Source of the DNA: Burkholderiales bacterium
Lineage (GTDB): Bacteria; Pseudomonadota; Gammaproteobacteria; Burkholderiales; Methylophilaceae
Direction of reading: 5' to 3'
DNA length: 33,871 nt
NCBI GenBank assembly: GCA_030827595.1
Contig: JAURED010000007.1
Location: 1 to 33,871, forward strand
Shown here: positions 18,601 through 27,177 of the stretch, piece by piece
Layout of the letters: the number at the start of each line of letters is the position of its first letter
Numbering within the stretch: the first letter of the stretch is position 1
Program-made: the position numbers and the translations under genes
The notes under the pieces: model-generated
The model's database searches: none
Seen by the model: only the letters and a program-made list of their open reading frames with translations
Told to the model about the DNA's origin: nothing

Positions 18601-18870
18601 CAAAATCATGGCATGATCGTTGATCGAATCAATAAAGTGGCTCAGGGGCGACCACACATTGTCGATATGATAAAGAATAAAGAAATTGATTTTATTGTAA
18701 ATATTACTGAGGATAAAAAAGCAATTGCAGATTCTTATACGATCCGTCGCAACGCCCTCATGAATAAAATTACTTACTACACCACCCTTTCTGGCGCGAA
18801 GGCAGCTTGTGTGGGCATGTCGTATGTTGACGAACTGGAAGTCAATAGCATTCAAAGCTTGCATAAGTAA
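15676..18870 (+). CDS. carB: Carbamoyl-phosphate synthase, large subunit
   Basis: Makes carbamoyl phosphate from bicarbonate, ammonia and two ATP in the CarAB complex. The 1064-residue chain shows two homologous ATP-grasp halves: the first opens '[21 protein letters not shown]', the second (from about residue 555) '[20 protein letters not shown]'. Between them lies the oligomerisation domain, and the last ~130 residues form the MGS-like allosteric domain ('[25 protein letters not shown]'). The start is a TTG immediately after the carA stop; MPKR.DIKSILI matches other CarB N-termini, and GAGG about 8 bp upstream can serve as the ribosome site. The final domain is where effectors such as UMP and ornithine bind in E. 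coli; whether that holds here is unknown. Confidence 0.97.
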   Translation: MPKRSDIKSILIIGAGPIVIGQACEFDYSGAQACKALREEGYRVILVNSNPATIMTDPNMADATYIEPIQWEIVEKIIAKETPDALLPTMGGQTALNCALDLDRHGVLEKYNVELIGASKQAIDKAEDRQLFKEAMSRIGLASARSAIAHSLEEAQQVQASIGYPAIIRPSFTMGGSGGGIAYNQEEFIEICERGLDASPTNELLIEESLLGWKEYEMEVVRDRNDNCIIICSIENLDPMGVHTGDSITVAPAQTLTDKEYQIMRSASIAVLREIGVDTGGSNVQFAINPLDGRMVVIEMNPRVSRSSALASKATGFPIAKIAAKLAVGFTLDELKNDITGGQTPASFEPSIDYVVTKIPRFAFEKFPKADSHLTTQMKSVGEVMAIGRTFQESFQKALRGLETGVNGLSTKTKDIDLIINQLRQPGPERIWFLADGFRLGMSLDDIHQESKIDPWFLIQIQELIQLENQISSYKLNDLDAAILLKYKKKGFSDERLAELMGVTQKQIRDLRNQFKVKPVYKRVDTCAAEFETSTAYMYSSYDQECEALPTNNQKIMILGGGPNRIGQGIEFDYCCVHAAYALREEGYETIMVNCNPETVSTDYDTSDRLYFEPVTLEDVLEIVDIEKPDGVIVQYGGQTPLKLAKALEANGVKIIGTSPEDIDVAEDRERFQKVLIDLGLNQPPNRTARTADEAIQLAAEIGYPLVVRPSYVLGGRAMEIVHEESDLQRYMTEAVKVSHESPVLLDRFLNDAQEIDVDAISDGENVVVGGIMQHIEQAGVHSGDSACSLPPFDLSEKIQQELIKQTKLLAQALKVNGLMNIQFAIQGEVIYILEVNPRASRTVPFVSKAIGKPLAMIAAKVMVGKSLKDQKFVKEIVPNFYSVKEAVFPFIKFPGVDTILGPEMKSTGEVMGSGKTFAEAFIKSQLGAGTTLPYKGKAFLSVRKEDHERIIEIAQALAKLGFDLVATDGTARSIQNHGMIVDRINKVAQGRPHIVDMIKNKEIDFIVNITEDKKAIADSYTIRRNALMNKITYYTTLSGAKAACVGMSYVDELEVNSIQSLHK

Positions 18871-18906
18871 ATTACTATCATTAAAATCCAATGACACCCC
18901 TCATGA

Positions 18907-18935
18907 TTGTTAATCAACATACGTGTGGATATAAA
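18907..18935 (+). promoter_or_regulatory. Candidate promoter for greA
   Basis: TTGTTA at 18907-18912, a 17-bp spacer and TATAAA at 18930-18935 lie in the 88-bp carB-greA gap, 23 bp before the greA start. Both hexamers deviate by one or two bases from consensus, and in AT-rich DNA such matches occur by chance. Confidence 0.4.
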
Positions 18936-18958
18936 TTTAAATTTCATAAAGGTTACAA

Positions 18959-19438
18959 ATGGCAGGTCAAATTCCAATGACGCGAAATGGTGTCGAGCGG
19001 CTTAAAGAAGAATTGCAACAGCTCAAAAGTCAAGATCGCCCAAATATTATCCAAGCCATTGCTGAAGCTAGAGCTCAGGGAGACTTGTCTGAAAATGCAG
19101 AATATGATGCTGCAAAAGAGAAGCAGGGATTTATTGAGGGAAGAATATCTGAGATTGAGGCAAAACTATCTAATGCTCAAATTATTGATCCTGCGTCACT
19201 CAATGCAGAGGGTAAATGTGTATTTGGGGCTACAATTGATTTGGAAGATTTGGATGATGAAAAAAAAGTGACCTATCAAATTGTAGGCGATGATGAAGCT
19301 GACATTAAATCCAGTAAAATTTCAATCAGTTCACCCATTGCGCGAGCATTAATTGGCAAAGAATTGGGTGATGTTGTTGAAGTTGAAACCCCTGGGGGTA
19401 TTAAAAGTTATGAAATCATGAATGTGAAATATATTTAA
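18959..19438 (+). CDS. greA: Transcription elongation factor GreA
   Basis: Binds the RNA polymerase secondary channel and stimulates cleavage of the transcript in backtracked complexes. It has 159 residues, the standard length. The N-terminal coiled coil (about 1-75) carries '[18 protein letters not shown]' and the tip signature '[20 protein letters not shown]'. The C-terminal FKBP-like domain ends with '[23 protein letters not shown]'. The acidic tip residues (Asp/Glu in [10 protein letters not shown]) required for activity are present. The ATG at 18959 is preceded by AAAGG. The following membrane protein starts at the base after the greA stop. Confidence 0.97.
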   Translation: MAGQIPMTRNGVERLKEELQQLKSQDRPNIIQAIAEARAQGDLSENAEYDAAKEKQGFIEGRISEIEAKLSNAQIIDPASLNAEGKCVFGATIDLEDLDDEKKVTYQIVGDDEADIKSSKISISSPIARALIGKELGDVVEVETPGGIKSYEIMNVKYI

Positions 19439-19873
19439 ATGAATACTTTTTTAAAGCTATTAATTGCACTCTGGGTGGGTTCGCTGTGGTGGATGATTGT
19501 GGTGGCAAACGTAATTTTTGACAAGGTCCCTACAAGCTATTTAGCTGGTTTAATTGCGGGACAGTTATTTGAGTATTTGAGTTACTTTAGTTTAATTGTT
19601 TTAACTTTTGTGATGTTTCGTCTGCTTAAAGGGGAGGGATGGAGAGTTCTTAAGAATTCTCTTTTTTGGATCAGCTTACTCATTCTTTTTATAGTCTTAA
19701 TGAATCTTTTTGGCATAAAACCCTTTTTAGAAACATTAAAAATACAAGCACTTCCTAAAGAGGTGATGGAAAGTATTTTTGCTGATCGCTTTTCATTATG
19801 GCACGGCCTATCAAGTATTGCCTACTTAATCCATTCTTTACTTGCCACTTTTTTAATGCTTAAATGGCGCTAG
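19439..19873 (+). CDS. DUF4149 (TMEM205-like) integral membrane protein
   Basis: Small inner-membrane protein of 144 residues with four predicted helices at about 5-28, 47-65, 73-93 and 118-142. The first helix has the family-like 'LLIALWVGSLWWMIVVANVIF', and the region 'LAGLIAGQLFEYLSYFS' follows. Such proteins commonly sit next to greA in betaproteobacteria, as I recall. Its ATG directly follows the greA stop with no gap, so translation is probably coupled. No catalytic motif is visible and the function is not known. Its stop overlaps the convergent yhbY stop by 4 bp. Confidence 0.75.
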   Translation: MNTFLKLLIALWVGSLWWMIVVANVIFDKVPTSYLAGLIAGQLFEYLSYFSLIVLTFVMFRLLKGEGWRVLKNSLFWISLLILFIVLMNLFGIKPFLETLKIQALPKEVMESIFADRFSLWHGLSSIAYLIHSLLATFLMLKWR

Positions 19874-20154
19874 ACATTGTATTTATTTTTTTCAGGATTT
19901 AATTTAAAAAATGTAGCTTGATTGCCGATGATCTGAATAAATTCAGATTCTGTCAAAGATGATATTTCTTGAGCGATTTGTTGTTTTAAAGCTTTTGTTT
20001 CACCCACAATCTTAATTTTTATTAATTCGTGTGCATTGATTGTATGAATGACCTCTTTGATAAAATTTGGAGTTATGCCGGCATTACCAAGGCTTATAAA
20101 ACTTTTAACATGATGGGCGTGTGCTTTCAAAGCTTTTTTTTGAGCATTATTCAT
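19870..20154 (-). CDS. yhbY: YhbY family CRM-domain RNA-binding protein
   Basis: 94-residue single CRM-domain protein that associates with pre-50S ribosomal subunits. The signature 'KAHAHHVKSFISLGNAGITPNFIKEVIHTINAHELIKIKI' region contains the GxxG-type loop (GNAG) and the conserved 'HELIK'. Length is normal (E. coli YhbY is 97). In many proteobacteria it diverges directly from rlmE; here the SulP/carbonic anhydrase pair separates them. It is convergent with the DUF4149 gene, sharing 4 bp. Confidence 0.92.
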   Translation of the reverse strand: MNNAQKKALKAHAHHVKSFISLGNAGITPNFIKEVIHTINAHELIKIKIVGETKALKQQIAQEISSLTESEFIQIIGNQATFFKLNPEKNKYNV

Positions 20155-20197
20155 AATGTGGTGTGATTAATTTTTCTACTTTATTAGATTAATAATT

Positions 20198-20210
20198 GGG
20201 AACATTTCCC
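20198..20210. promoter_or_regulatory. Possible operator palindrome upstream of the SulP gene
   Basis: GGGAA-CAT-TTCCC forms a perfect 5-bp inverted repeat with a 3-bp centre in the 108-bp yhbY/SulP divergent gap. A TACAAT at 20224-20229 downstream may be a -10 hexamer, which would put the palindrome near the -35 region. No matching regulator is encoded nearby, so it may be fortuitous. Confidence 0.3.
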
Positions 20211-20262
20211 GACCTACATATTCTACAATACATTCGGTTTAAATAAGGGTAAGTGAACATAA

Positions 20263-21798
20263 ATGTTTAAAAATTTAAAGTCAGATTTTTCATCCAGTAT
20301 CGTTGTTTTTTTTGTAGCCCTCCCTCTTTGCTTAGGGATAGCGCTGGCATCCAATGCTCCGCTTATGTCTGGTTTATTAGCCGGAATTATTGGAGGTATT
20401 GTGGTTGGGTTATTAAGTGGATCTCAGCTTGGTGTGAGTGGACCAGCAGCAGGCTTAACCGTGATTGTTGCCTCGTCCATTTTAGTCCTTGGTTCATGGG
20501 AAAACTTTTTAACAGCTGTCATTTTAGCTGGAGTCATTCAATTTGCATTTGGCTACTTTAATTTAGGCTTTCTAGCCTACTTTTTCCCCCTATCGGTAAT
20601 TTATGGAATGTTATCGGGTATAGGTATTTTAATTATTTTAAAACAAATTCCTCACGCGATTGGTTATGACTCTTCTTTTTTTGGAGAGGAAGAATTTTCT
20701 CAATTAAATCATGAAAATACATTTTCATCGTTGCTAAGTGCGTTTAGTAATTTTGATTACTTTTCAATATTAATTTTTATTGCTTCAATAGCAATCCTCA
20801 TTTTATGGGAGAAAAAATTAATTAATAAACTAGATATTTTTAAAATCATTCAAGGTCCAATTGTGGTGGTTTTTTTAGGTGCTTTGGTAACCTATTTGAA
20901 CCAGAGCGGAATCTTCAATTTTAATCTATCACCAGAGCATCTGGTGAATATTAATGATGGTAAGGCATTTACTGAATACCAATTATTTAGCCTACCCACT
21001 GTGGATAGTCTATTAAATATTGAAACCTATAAAATAGCCTTATTAATTGCGGTAGTTGCTAGTTTGGAAACTCTTCTTTGCCTTGAAGCCACTGACAAAC
21101 TTGATCCAGATAAAAGAATCAGCCCCCCTAATAAAGAATTAAAAGCTCAAGGATTAGGGAATGTATTATGTGGTTTTGTGGGCGCTTTACCTATTACTCA
21201 AGTCATTGTCAGGAGTTCTGCAAATATTAACTTCGGAGCAAAAAGTAAACTCTCTGCAATTTTGCATGGGGTTTGGTTGTTGGTGGCTATCATATTTTTA
21301 ATCCCGGTGATGTCTCTTATCCCTTTAGCTTCTCTTTCTGCGGTTTTGATTATTGTTGGCTATAAATTAGCTAAGCCTAGTTTGTTCAAAGAGATGTATC
21401 AGTCAGGTTTAGAGCAGTTCATTCCATTTGCGATTACTATTGTAGGCATCATTACAATTAATTTACTCAATGGTATTGTTTATGGATTAATTGCTGGATT
21501 GTTTTTCTCGCTGTATCGAAGTTATAAAAATTCATATGAGTTAAATGATGCGGTCACTAATAAGAATGGCAATGAATACCATCATATAATTCTTGCTGAA
21601 GAAATATCATTTTTTAATAAAGCCAATTTGATTGAAAAATTAGAAGCTATACCAAAAAATTCTGAGGTGGTGATTGATTTCAAAAATAACAAATATATGG
21701 CATTGGATATCAAAACAACATTAAAAGATTTTAAAACGAATGCCCAATCAAAAAACTTAAAAATAACTTTTGTAAATAATAAGGATAAGGAGTTTTAA
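20263..21798 (+). CDS. SulP family anion (probable bicarbonate) transporter
   Basis: Inner-membrane SLC26/SulP-type transporter of 511 residues. About ten to twelve hydrophobic segments fill residues 10-415, beginning 'VVFFVALPLCLGIALASNAPLMSGLLAGIIGG' and including the family's 'LGVSGPAAGLT' substrate-site region. The C-terminal cytoplasmic piece (about 435-511) resembles a shortened STAS domain. SulP members move sulfate, bicarbonate or other anions. The 1-bp overlap (TAATG) with a beta-carbonic anhydrase suggests a bicarbonate role here; this is inference from context, and sulfate transport is not excluded. The ATG has only a weak ribosome site. Confidence 0.85.
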   Translation: MFKNLKSDFSSSIVVFFVALPLCLGIALASNAPLMSGLLAGIIGGIVVGLLSGSQLGVSGPAAGLTVIVASSILVLGSWENFLTAVILAGVIQFAFGYFNLGFLAYFFPLSVIYGMLSGIGILIILKQIPHAIGYDSSFFGEEEFSQLNHENTFSSLLSAFSNFDYFSILIFIASIAILILWEKKLINKLDIFKIIQGPIVVVFLGALVTYLNQSGIFNFNLSPEHLVNINDGKAFTEYQLFSLPTVDSLLNIETYKIALLIAVVASLETLLCLEATDKLDPDKRISPPNKELKAQGLGNVLCGFVGALPITQVIVRSSANINFGAKSKLSAILHGVWLLVAIIFLIPVMSLIPLASLSAVLIIVGYKLAKPSLFKEMYQSGLEQFIPFAITIVGIITINLLNGIVYGLIAGLFFSLYRSYKNSYELNDAVTNKNGNEYHHIILAEEISFFNKANLIEKLEAIPKNSEVVIDFKNNKYMALDIKTTLKDFKTNAQSKNLKITFVNNKDKEF

Positions 21799-22421
21799 TG
21801 TACAAACATCCAACAATCGATAGAGATAAGATGACGCCCGCTGAAGGGTTACAAATATTAAAAGAAGGCAATCAAAGATTTGTAAATAATTTGAGAGAAA
21901 ATAAAGACTATCCTTCTTTGCTTGAGAAAACAAAAAATCAACAACATCCATTCGTCTCAATTTTAAGCTGTAGTGATTCAAGAGCCCCGGTGGAATTAAT
22001 TTTTGATCAAGCTATTGGTGATATTTTCAGTGTCAGGTTAGCAGGCAATATTGCCTCCAAAGATGCAATTGGTAGTTTAGAATTTGGAATCAAATACCTG
22101 AAAAGTAAACTTCTGGTTATCCTTGGACATACTTCATGTGGAGCAGTAAAAGCGTGTTGTGATAATTTTAAAGACGCTAGCATAACGGATGTTGTGGCAA
22201 AGATCACTCCATGCCTTGATCAAGAGGAAACAACCACAGATCTCAGAAATTCATCAAATGCACAGTTTGTTCAAAACGTAAGCGATTTAAACGTTAAACA
22301 TCAGATCAATGAGATTTTGGAGCAAAGCGAAATTATTGCGGATTTATATCAGAAAAATCAAATTTCAATCATTGGCGGCATGTATAACATTGAAAGTGGA
22401 GAAGTTCATTTTTTTGAATGA
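21798..22421 (+). CDS. Beta-class carbonic anhydrase
   Basis: Zinc enzyme interconverting CO2 and bicarbonate in the cytoplasm. It has 207 residues. The beta-class zinc ligands are all there: Cys58 and Asp60-Arg62 in SCSDSRAP, and His111/Cys114 in GHTSCGAVKA. The dyad Asp60/Arg62 is intact, and 'DIFSVRLAGNIA' is the usual neighbouring motif. A strong AAGGAG precedes the ATG, which overlaps the transporter stop by one base. No signal peptide is visible. Paired with a SulP transporter it probably balances imported bicarbonate and CO2 for carboxylation reactions, including the CarB step encoded upstream. Confidence 0.95.
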   Translation: MYKHPTIDRDKMTPAEGLQILKEGNQRFVNNLRENKDYPSLLEKTKNQQHPFVSILSCSDSRAPVELIFDQAIGDIFSVRLAGNIASKDAIGSLEFGIKYLKSKLLVILGHTSCGAVKACCDNFKDASITDVVAKITPCLDQEETTTDLRNSSNAQFVQNVSDLNVKHQINEILEQSEIIADLYQKNQISIIGGMYNIESGEVHFFE

Positions 22422-22457
22422 TAATATCACTTGAAATCAATGTTCAAGGGATAGGCG

Positions 22458-23075
22458 TTGAAAAAAATAAGAACCAAAACAAACTGGATTAAAGAGCATT
22501 TAAGTGATGCATATGTTCAAAAAGCGCAACAGGATGGCTACCGATCCAGAGCAGCTTATAAATTTCTTCAAATCCATGAACAATATAAACTGATTAAGCC
22601 CAATCATCGTATCGTGGATCTGGGCTCAGCACCGGGAAGTTGGTCCCAGGCAATCAGCTCGCTTTTATCTGAAGAAGGCAAAATTTATGCGATTGATTTA
22701 CTGCCCATGGATCCGGTCAAAAAGACGACTTTTATTCAGGGGGACTTCAGGGACGAAGTGATTCTCAATGATTTGGAAAAAATGATAGAGAATAAGCCGG
22801 TTGACCTTGTAATTTCGGATATGGCCCCCAACATTAGTGGTAATAAGGTAAGAGATCAAGCCATGATTAATGATTTAAATGAGTTAACTCTAGAATTTGC
22901 TCAGGATTGGTTGAAACCAAAAGGTAATTTCCTAGTCAAGACATTCATGGGTTCGGGTTTTGATGAGTTTGTGAAAAAATTGAAGAACCACTTTAGCAAA
23001 GTGATTATAAAAAAACCAGATTCATCGAGGGACAGAAGTGCGGAATTATTTTTAATTGGGCTTGAAAAACTGTAA
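22458..23075 (+). CDS. rlmE: 23S rRNA 2'-O-ribose U2552 methyltransferase
   Basis: SAM-dependent methyltransferase (RrmJ/FtsJ) that modifies U2552 of 23S rRNA late in 50S assembly. It has 205 residues. The SAM site is VDLGSAPGSWSQ; the catalytic K-D-K-E set fits Lys in 'RSRAAYKF', Asp in 'VISDMAPNISG', Lys in 'FLVKTFMG', and Glu in 'RSAELFLIG'. 'KPDSSRDRS' is also family-typical. The start is TTG at 22458, supported by AAGGG about 7 bp upstream and by the absence of a suitable ATG. ftsH follows after 34 bp, the classic rlmE-ftsH pair. Confidence 0.95.
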   Translation: MKKIRTKTNWIKEHLSDAYVQKAQQDGYRSRAAYKFLQIHEQYKLIKPNHRIVDLGSAPGSWSQAISSLLSEEGKIYAIDLLPMDPVKKTTFIQGDFRDEVILNDLEKMIENKPVDLVISDMAPNISGNKVRDQAMINDLNELTLEFAQDWLKPKGNFLVKTFMGSGFDEFVKKLKNHFSKVIIKKPDSSRDRSAELFLIGLEKL

Positions 23076-23109
23076 AATAAATATAAATGACATATTTTAA
23101 GGAAAAATA

Positions 23110-25008
23110 TTGAATAACAACACTTTAAAGACGATTTTAGTTTGGCTTTCTATAGGGGCGCTGATGATGATGATATTCAATCAGTTTTCTCCCACTAGCC
23201 GCTTTGAAACGAAGCTAGTGTATTCACAATTCATGGAACAAGTAAAATCTGGGAACATTTCCAAAGTCGAAATTGATGGAAGAAATATCAATGGCATTAC
23301 ATCAGATGGTAAAAGATTTTCTACTTATTCCCCTACCGATCCATGGATGGTGTCAGATTTACTCAAAAATAACGTGATAGTTGAGGCTAAGCCTGAGGAA
23401 AAACAATCCATGTTAATGAGTATTTTTATTTCTTGGTTCCCCATGATTCTGCTCATTGGTGTTTGGATCTTCTTTATGAAGCAAATGCAGGGCGGTGGAA
23501 AAGGGGGTGGTCCATTTTCGTTTGGAAAAAGTAAAGCACGCCAACTTGACCAAGCAACCAATAAAACGACCTTTGCTGATGTAGCTGGTTGTGATGAAGC
23601 AAAAGAAGAGGTCAGTGAGTTAGTTGATTTTTTAAGAGACCCAAACCGCTTTCATAAGTTAGGTGGTCGAATTCCTCGTGGCGTTCTTATGGTTGGCCCT
23701 CCAGGAACAGGTAAAACTTTATTGGCGCGAGCTATTGCGGGTGAGGCCAAAGTCCCTTTTTATACCATTTCTGGTTCAGACTTTGTGGAAATGTTTGTTG
23801 GTGTTGGCGCAGCTCGAGTTCGAGACATGTTTGAACAAGCAAAGAAAAACTCCCCTTGTATCGTTTTTATTGACGAGATTGATGCAGTTGGAAGACACCG
23901 GGGTGCAGGTATGGGTGGCGGAAATGATGAACGTGAACAAACCTTAAATCAGTTGCTCGTTGAAATGGATGGATTTGACGCAAATTCTGGAGTTATTGTG
24001 ATTGCAGCAACCAACCGAGCGGACGTTTTAGATAAAGCATTATTGCGTCCTGGAAGGTTTGATCGTCAAGTGGCTGTATCTCTTCCTGACATTAAAGGCA
24101 GAGAACAAATTTTAAATGTTCACATGCGAAAAATTCCAGGTGATGCCGATGTGAAGGCAGATATTATTGCTAGAGGCACACCAGGTTTCTCAGGGGCTGA
24201 TCTAGCTAATTTAGTAAATGAAGCTGCCTTATTTGCTGCACGACGTTCACACCGAACAGTGACTATGCAAGATTTCGAAGATGCAAAAGACAAAATTTAT
24301 ATGGGACCTGAGCGTAAATCTTTAGTCATGCAAGAAGATGAGAGGATTAATACGGCTTACCATGAATCTGGTCATGCCATTGTGGCTAAATCTTTACCAA
24401 AAGCTGACCCCGTGCATAAAGTGACTATTATGCCAAGAGGTTGGGCGCTTGGATTAACTTGGCAATTACCAGAGTTTGATCGCTTTAGTAATTTTAAGGA
24501 CAAGATGCTCGAAGAAATTTCAATTTTATTTGGTGGGCGTATTGCTGAAGAAATTTTTATGAAGCAGATGTCTACTGGGGCTTCGAATGATTTTGAACGT
24601 GCAACTAAATTAGCCCGAGATATGGTCACAAAATATGGAATGTCCGATAAGCTTGGGACAATGGTTTATAGCGATAATCAAAATGAGTCTACATTCGGCA
24701 TGCCATCAAAATCCATATCTGAAGCAACGCAACAAAAAGTTGATGCTGAAGTGAGAAGAATTCTTGATGAGCAATACGCGGTGGCTCGTAAAATTCTTGA
24801 AAAAAATAAGAAAAAAGTTGAGGCCATGGCAAAAGCTTTATTAGAGTTTGAGACGATCGATGCGGATCAAATTAACGACATCATGGCGGGCAAAAAAGTA
24901 AGAATACCGACACCAAACTTAAGCAATGGCTCATCCACAACTAACAAAAAAGGGTCAGGTTCTGGACCTGCTGTAACTTCTCCACAACCGTCTGCAAAAT
25001 CAAAGTAA
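23110..25008 (+). CDS. ftsH: ATP-dependent zinc metalloprotease FtsH
   Basis: Membrane-anchored AAA+ protease for quality control of membrane proteins and, in E. coli, regulated turnover of LpxC and sigma32. It has 632 residues. Two transmembrane helices at about 7-23 and 105-125 flank a periplasmic domain. The Walker A motif GPPGTGKT is at 196-203; Walker B '[12 protein letters not shown]'; the second region of homology includes '[20 protein letters not shown]'; and the zinc site is HESGH at 418-422. The tail (about 605-632) is Ser/Gly/Pro-rich. The start is TTG with AAGGA 6 bp upstream. A perfect 12-bp hairpin follows the stop, ahead of folP. Confidence 0.97.
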   Translation: MNNNTLKTILVWLSIGALMMMIFNQFSPTSRFETKLVYSQFMEQVKSGNISKVEIDGRNINGITSDGKRFSTYSPTDPWMVSDLLKNNVIVEAKPEEKQSMLMSIFISWFPMILLIGVWIFFMKQMQGGGKGGGPFSFGKSKARQLDQATNKTTFADVAGCDEAKEEVSELVDFLRDPNRFHKLGGRIPRGVLMVGPPGTGKTLLARAIAGEAKVPFYTISGSDFVEMFVGVGAARVRDMFEQAKKNSPCIVFIDEIDAVGRHRGAGMGGGNDEREQTLNQLLVEMDGFDANSGVIVIAATNRADVLDKALLRPGRFDRQVAVSLPDIKGREQILNVHMRKIPGDADVKADIIARGTPGFSGADLANLVNEAALFAARRSHRTVTMQDFEDAKDKIYMGPERKSLVMQEDERINTAYHESGHAIVAKSLPKADPVHKVTIMPRGWALGLTWQLPEFDRFSNFKDKMLEEISILFGGRIAEEIFMKQMSTGASNDFERATKLARDMVTKYGMSDKLGTMVYSDNQNESTFGMPSKSISEATQQKVDAEVRRILDEQYAVARKILEKNKKKVEAMAKALLEFETIDADQINDIMAGKKVRIPTPNLSNGSSTTNKKGSGSGPAVTSPQPSAKSK

Positions 25009-25037
25009 AATAAGGTAGTTTTAACACTACCTTATTT
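25008..25037 (+). terminator. Perfect 12-bp hairpin between ftsH and folP
   Basis: AAATAAGGTAGT (25008-25019) and ACTACCTTATTT (25026-25037) pair perfectly around the 6-nt loop TTTAAC. The left arm begins at the last base of the ftsH stop and the right arm ends one base before the folP ATG. Only a short T-rich end follows, so it may be a weak terminator, an RNA-stabilising 3' end or a translational block on folP. Confidence 0.65.
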
Positions 25038-25847
25038 ATGTCATTACAAAAACTACTGAAGAAGAAAAAACATCTGATTATGGGAGTGCTGAATGTCACT
25101 CCGGATTCATTCTCTGATGGAGGTCAATTTAATACGATCGAAAAAGCTTATGATCATGCGCTTCGATTAATTGATGAGGGTGCGGATATCATTGATATTG
25201 GTGGAGAGTCCTCAAGACCTGGTGCCATTCCTGTTTCATTTGAAGATGAAATGGATAGAGTTCTTCCAGTGGTAAAGCTTTTAAAAAAAAAATCTTCAAT
25301 ATATATTTCGGTTGACACTTATAAGTCTAAATTGATGCAGTTGGTTTTAGACGAAGGGGTAGACTTAATTAATGATATTAAAGCATTGACCGGAGAAAAT
25401 TCCCTGGAAGTTATAAAATGCTATGAGCACGCTATGGTTTGTATGATGCATATGCAAGGTGATCCACTCATGATGCAAAATAACCCCAGCTATGAACATG
25501 AGATTCATTTAGAAATTATAAAATTTTTTAAAAATAGACTGGATGCATGTTTACAATCTGGCATAAGCCTTGAAAGATTTATATTAGATCCAGGTTTTGG
25601 TTTTGGAAAAACGTTTGAGCATAATTGGAAAATATTTAAAAATATGGACGCTTTTACCAAACTAAACTATCCCTTATTAATTGGTCTTTCACGAAAGAGC
25701 ATGCTAAAAACAATTATGGGTGATCGTATGGATTGGCTTGATGAAGCAACTGGTTTTTTCTCATCTCAGCTGGTAGATAAGGGCCCCATGATTATAAGAA
25801 CACACAATGTAAAAGTAACTAAAAAATATCTGGAAGATAGAAAATGA
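25038..25847 (+). CDS. folP: Dihydropteroate synthase
   Basis: Condenses p-aminobenzoate with 6-hydroxymethyl-dihydropterin diphosphate in folate synthesis; target of sulfonamides. It has 269 residues. The pterin/diphosphate loop MGVLNVTPDSFSDGG begins at residue 15, followed by 'IDIGGESSRPGA', 'SVDTYKSKLM', 'DPGFGFGKTFEHN' and 'GLSRKSML'. The ATG at 25038 fits usual N-termini, but has no Shine-Dalgarno because a hairpin arm occupies that position; an in-frame ATG at 25080 would drop 14 residues and is less likely. The gene overlaps glmM by 4 bp (ATGA), the conserved folP-glmM coupling. Confidence 0.94.
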   Translation: MSLQKLLKKKKHLIMGVLNVTPDSFSDGGQFNTIEKAYDHALRLIDEGADIIDIGGESSRPGAIPVSFEDEMDRVLPVVKLLKKKSSIYISVDTYKSKLMQLVLDEGVDLINDIKALTGENSLEVIKCYEHAMVCMMHMQGDPLMMQNNPSYEHEIHLEIIKFFKNRLDACLQSGISLERFILDPGFGFGKTFEHNWKIFKNMDAFTKLNYPLLIGLSRKSMLKTIMGDRMDWLDEATGFFSSQLVDKGPMIIRTHNVKVTKKYLEDRK

Positions 25848-27175
25848 GAAAGTATTTTGGAACAGATGGTATCCGAGGGCGAGCAGGAAAATTTCCAATT
25901 ACAGTTGATTTTTTTACTAAACTTGGATTTGCGGCAGGAAAGGTATTAACAAAAAAATTCCAATCCGCAAGTAAACCCAAAGTCATTATTGGTAAAGATA
26001 CCCGTGTGTCTGGGTATATGCTTGAGTCAGCCCTTGAAGCCGGTTTTTCTGCGGCTGGAGTTGACGTTTACTTAACCGGCCCTATTCCAACACCTGCAGT
26101 TGCGTATTTGACTAAAGCTATGAGAGCGCAGATAGGTGTCGTTATTTCCGCCTCGCATAATCTTTATCAAGATAATGGTATCAAGTTTTTTTCCAGCACC
26201 GGCACAAAATTAGATGATGAGATTGAATTAGAAATAGAGGCAACCATTGATGCAATCGAGAATCTTGATTCTGAGATTATTGGTAAAGCAAAACGTGTGG
26301 AGGATGCTCAAGGAAGGTACGCTGAGTTTTGTAAAAATACTTTTCCAAAAGATTTATCCCTTGAGGGATTGAAGGTTGTGATCGATTGTGCGCATGGGGC
26401 AACATACCAAGTTGGACCAAAAGTTTTTAATGAATTAGGCGCTGAAGTTATCACGATTGGAGTAAGTCCTGATGGAAGCAATATTAATCAAGACTGTGGT
26501 TCAACAGATTTGGATTTATTGATTACAGAAGTTCGAAAAAATAAAGCAGATTTGGGCATTGCATTTGATGGTGATGGAGATCGTGTTTTGATGGTGAGTT
26601 CTCAAGGACAAATTATTGATGGCGATCAGCTTTTATATATTATTGTTAAAGCTGAGCTCATTTCAGGCACATTCCAGGGCGGTGTGGTTGGGACTTTAAT
26701 GACAAACTTAGCTATGGAAGAGAATCTCAAAGCTAACCATGTGTTATTTGAACGATCAAAAGTTGGCGATCGCTATGTTTCTGAATTAATGGGAGAGCGA
26801 CACTGGGATTATGGTGGAGAAAATTCTGGCCATATCTTATTAAAGAAACATCACAGCACAGGAGATGGAATCATCTCTGCACTACAAGTGCTCAAAGCTA
26901 TTCAACAGCGCCAAATAAGCTTTGATGAGGCTGTTGCTGAAATAGAATTGTACCCACAAATCTTATTAAACATTGCCATAAATGAAGAAGTTAATCTAGA
27001 TGCTGAGCATGTACAAGAAGCGGTAAAAAATGCTGAGAAAATCATGCATGATCAGGGAAGAGTGTTGTTAAGAAAATCAGGCACAGAGGCAAAGATTAGA
27101 ATTATGACAGAGTGTGCTGATCGAGACCTTGCAATGAAAGCAGCTGAGGCTATTAAAAAATCAATCTTTGGCTAA
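25844..27175 (+). CDS. glmM: Phosphoglucosamine mutase
   Basis: Converts glucosamine 6-phosphate to glucosamine 1-phosphate for peptidoglycan and LPS precursors. It has 443 residues. It starts 'RKYFGTDGIRG', has the phosphoserine loop VISASHN with Ser104 as the phosphorylated residue by alignment, the Mg2+ site DGDGDR, the sugar loop 'GGENSGHI', and the C-terminal phosphate loop 'RKSGTEAKIRIM'. The residue after SASHN is Leu where Pro is usual in E. coli; the rest of the loop (DNGIKFF) is kept, so activity is expected. It is translationally coupled to folP and ends 2 bp from the convergent pstB stop. Confidence 0.96.
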   Translation: MRKYFGTDGIRGRAGKFPITVDFFTKLGFAAGKVLTKKFQSASKPKVIIGKDTRVSGYMLESALEAGFSAAGVDVYLTGPIPTPAVAYLTKAMRAQIGVVISASHNLYQDNGIKFFSSTGTKLDDEIELEIEATIDAIENLDSEIIGKAKRVEDAQGRYAEFCKNTFPKDLSLEGLKVVIDCAHGATYQVGPKVFNELGAEVITIGVSPDGSNINQDCGSTDLDLLITEVRKNKADLGIAFDGDGDRVLMVSSQGQIIDGDQLLYIIVKAELISGTFQGGVVGTLMTNLAMEENLKANHVLFERSKVGDRYVSELMGERHWDYGGENSGHILLKKHHSTGDGIISALQVLKAIQQRQISFDEAVAEIELYPQILLNIAINEEVNLDAEHVQEAVKNAEKIMHDQGRVLLRKSGTEAKIRIMTECADRDLAMKAAEAIKKSIFG

Positions 27176-27177
27176 TA

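Noticed and set aside
18454-18897. 147-codon open frame antisense to the carB 3' end
   Set aside because: No recognisable motif; it lies wholly opposite strongly conserved carB coding sequence and reflects codon bias.
18987-19271. 94-codon alternative frame inside greA
   Set aside because: Out-of-frame shadow of a complete greA.
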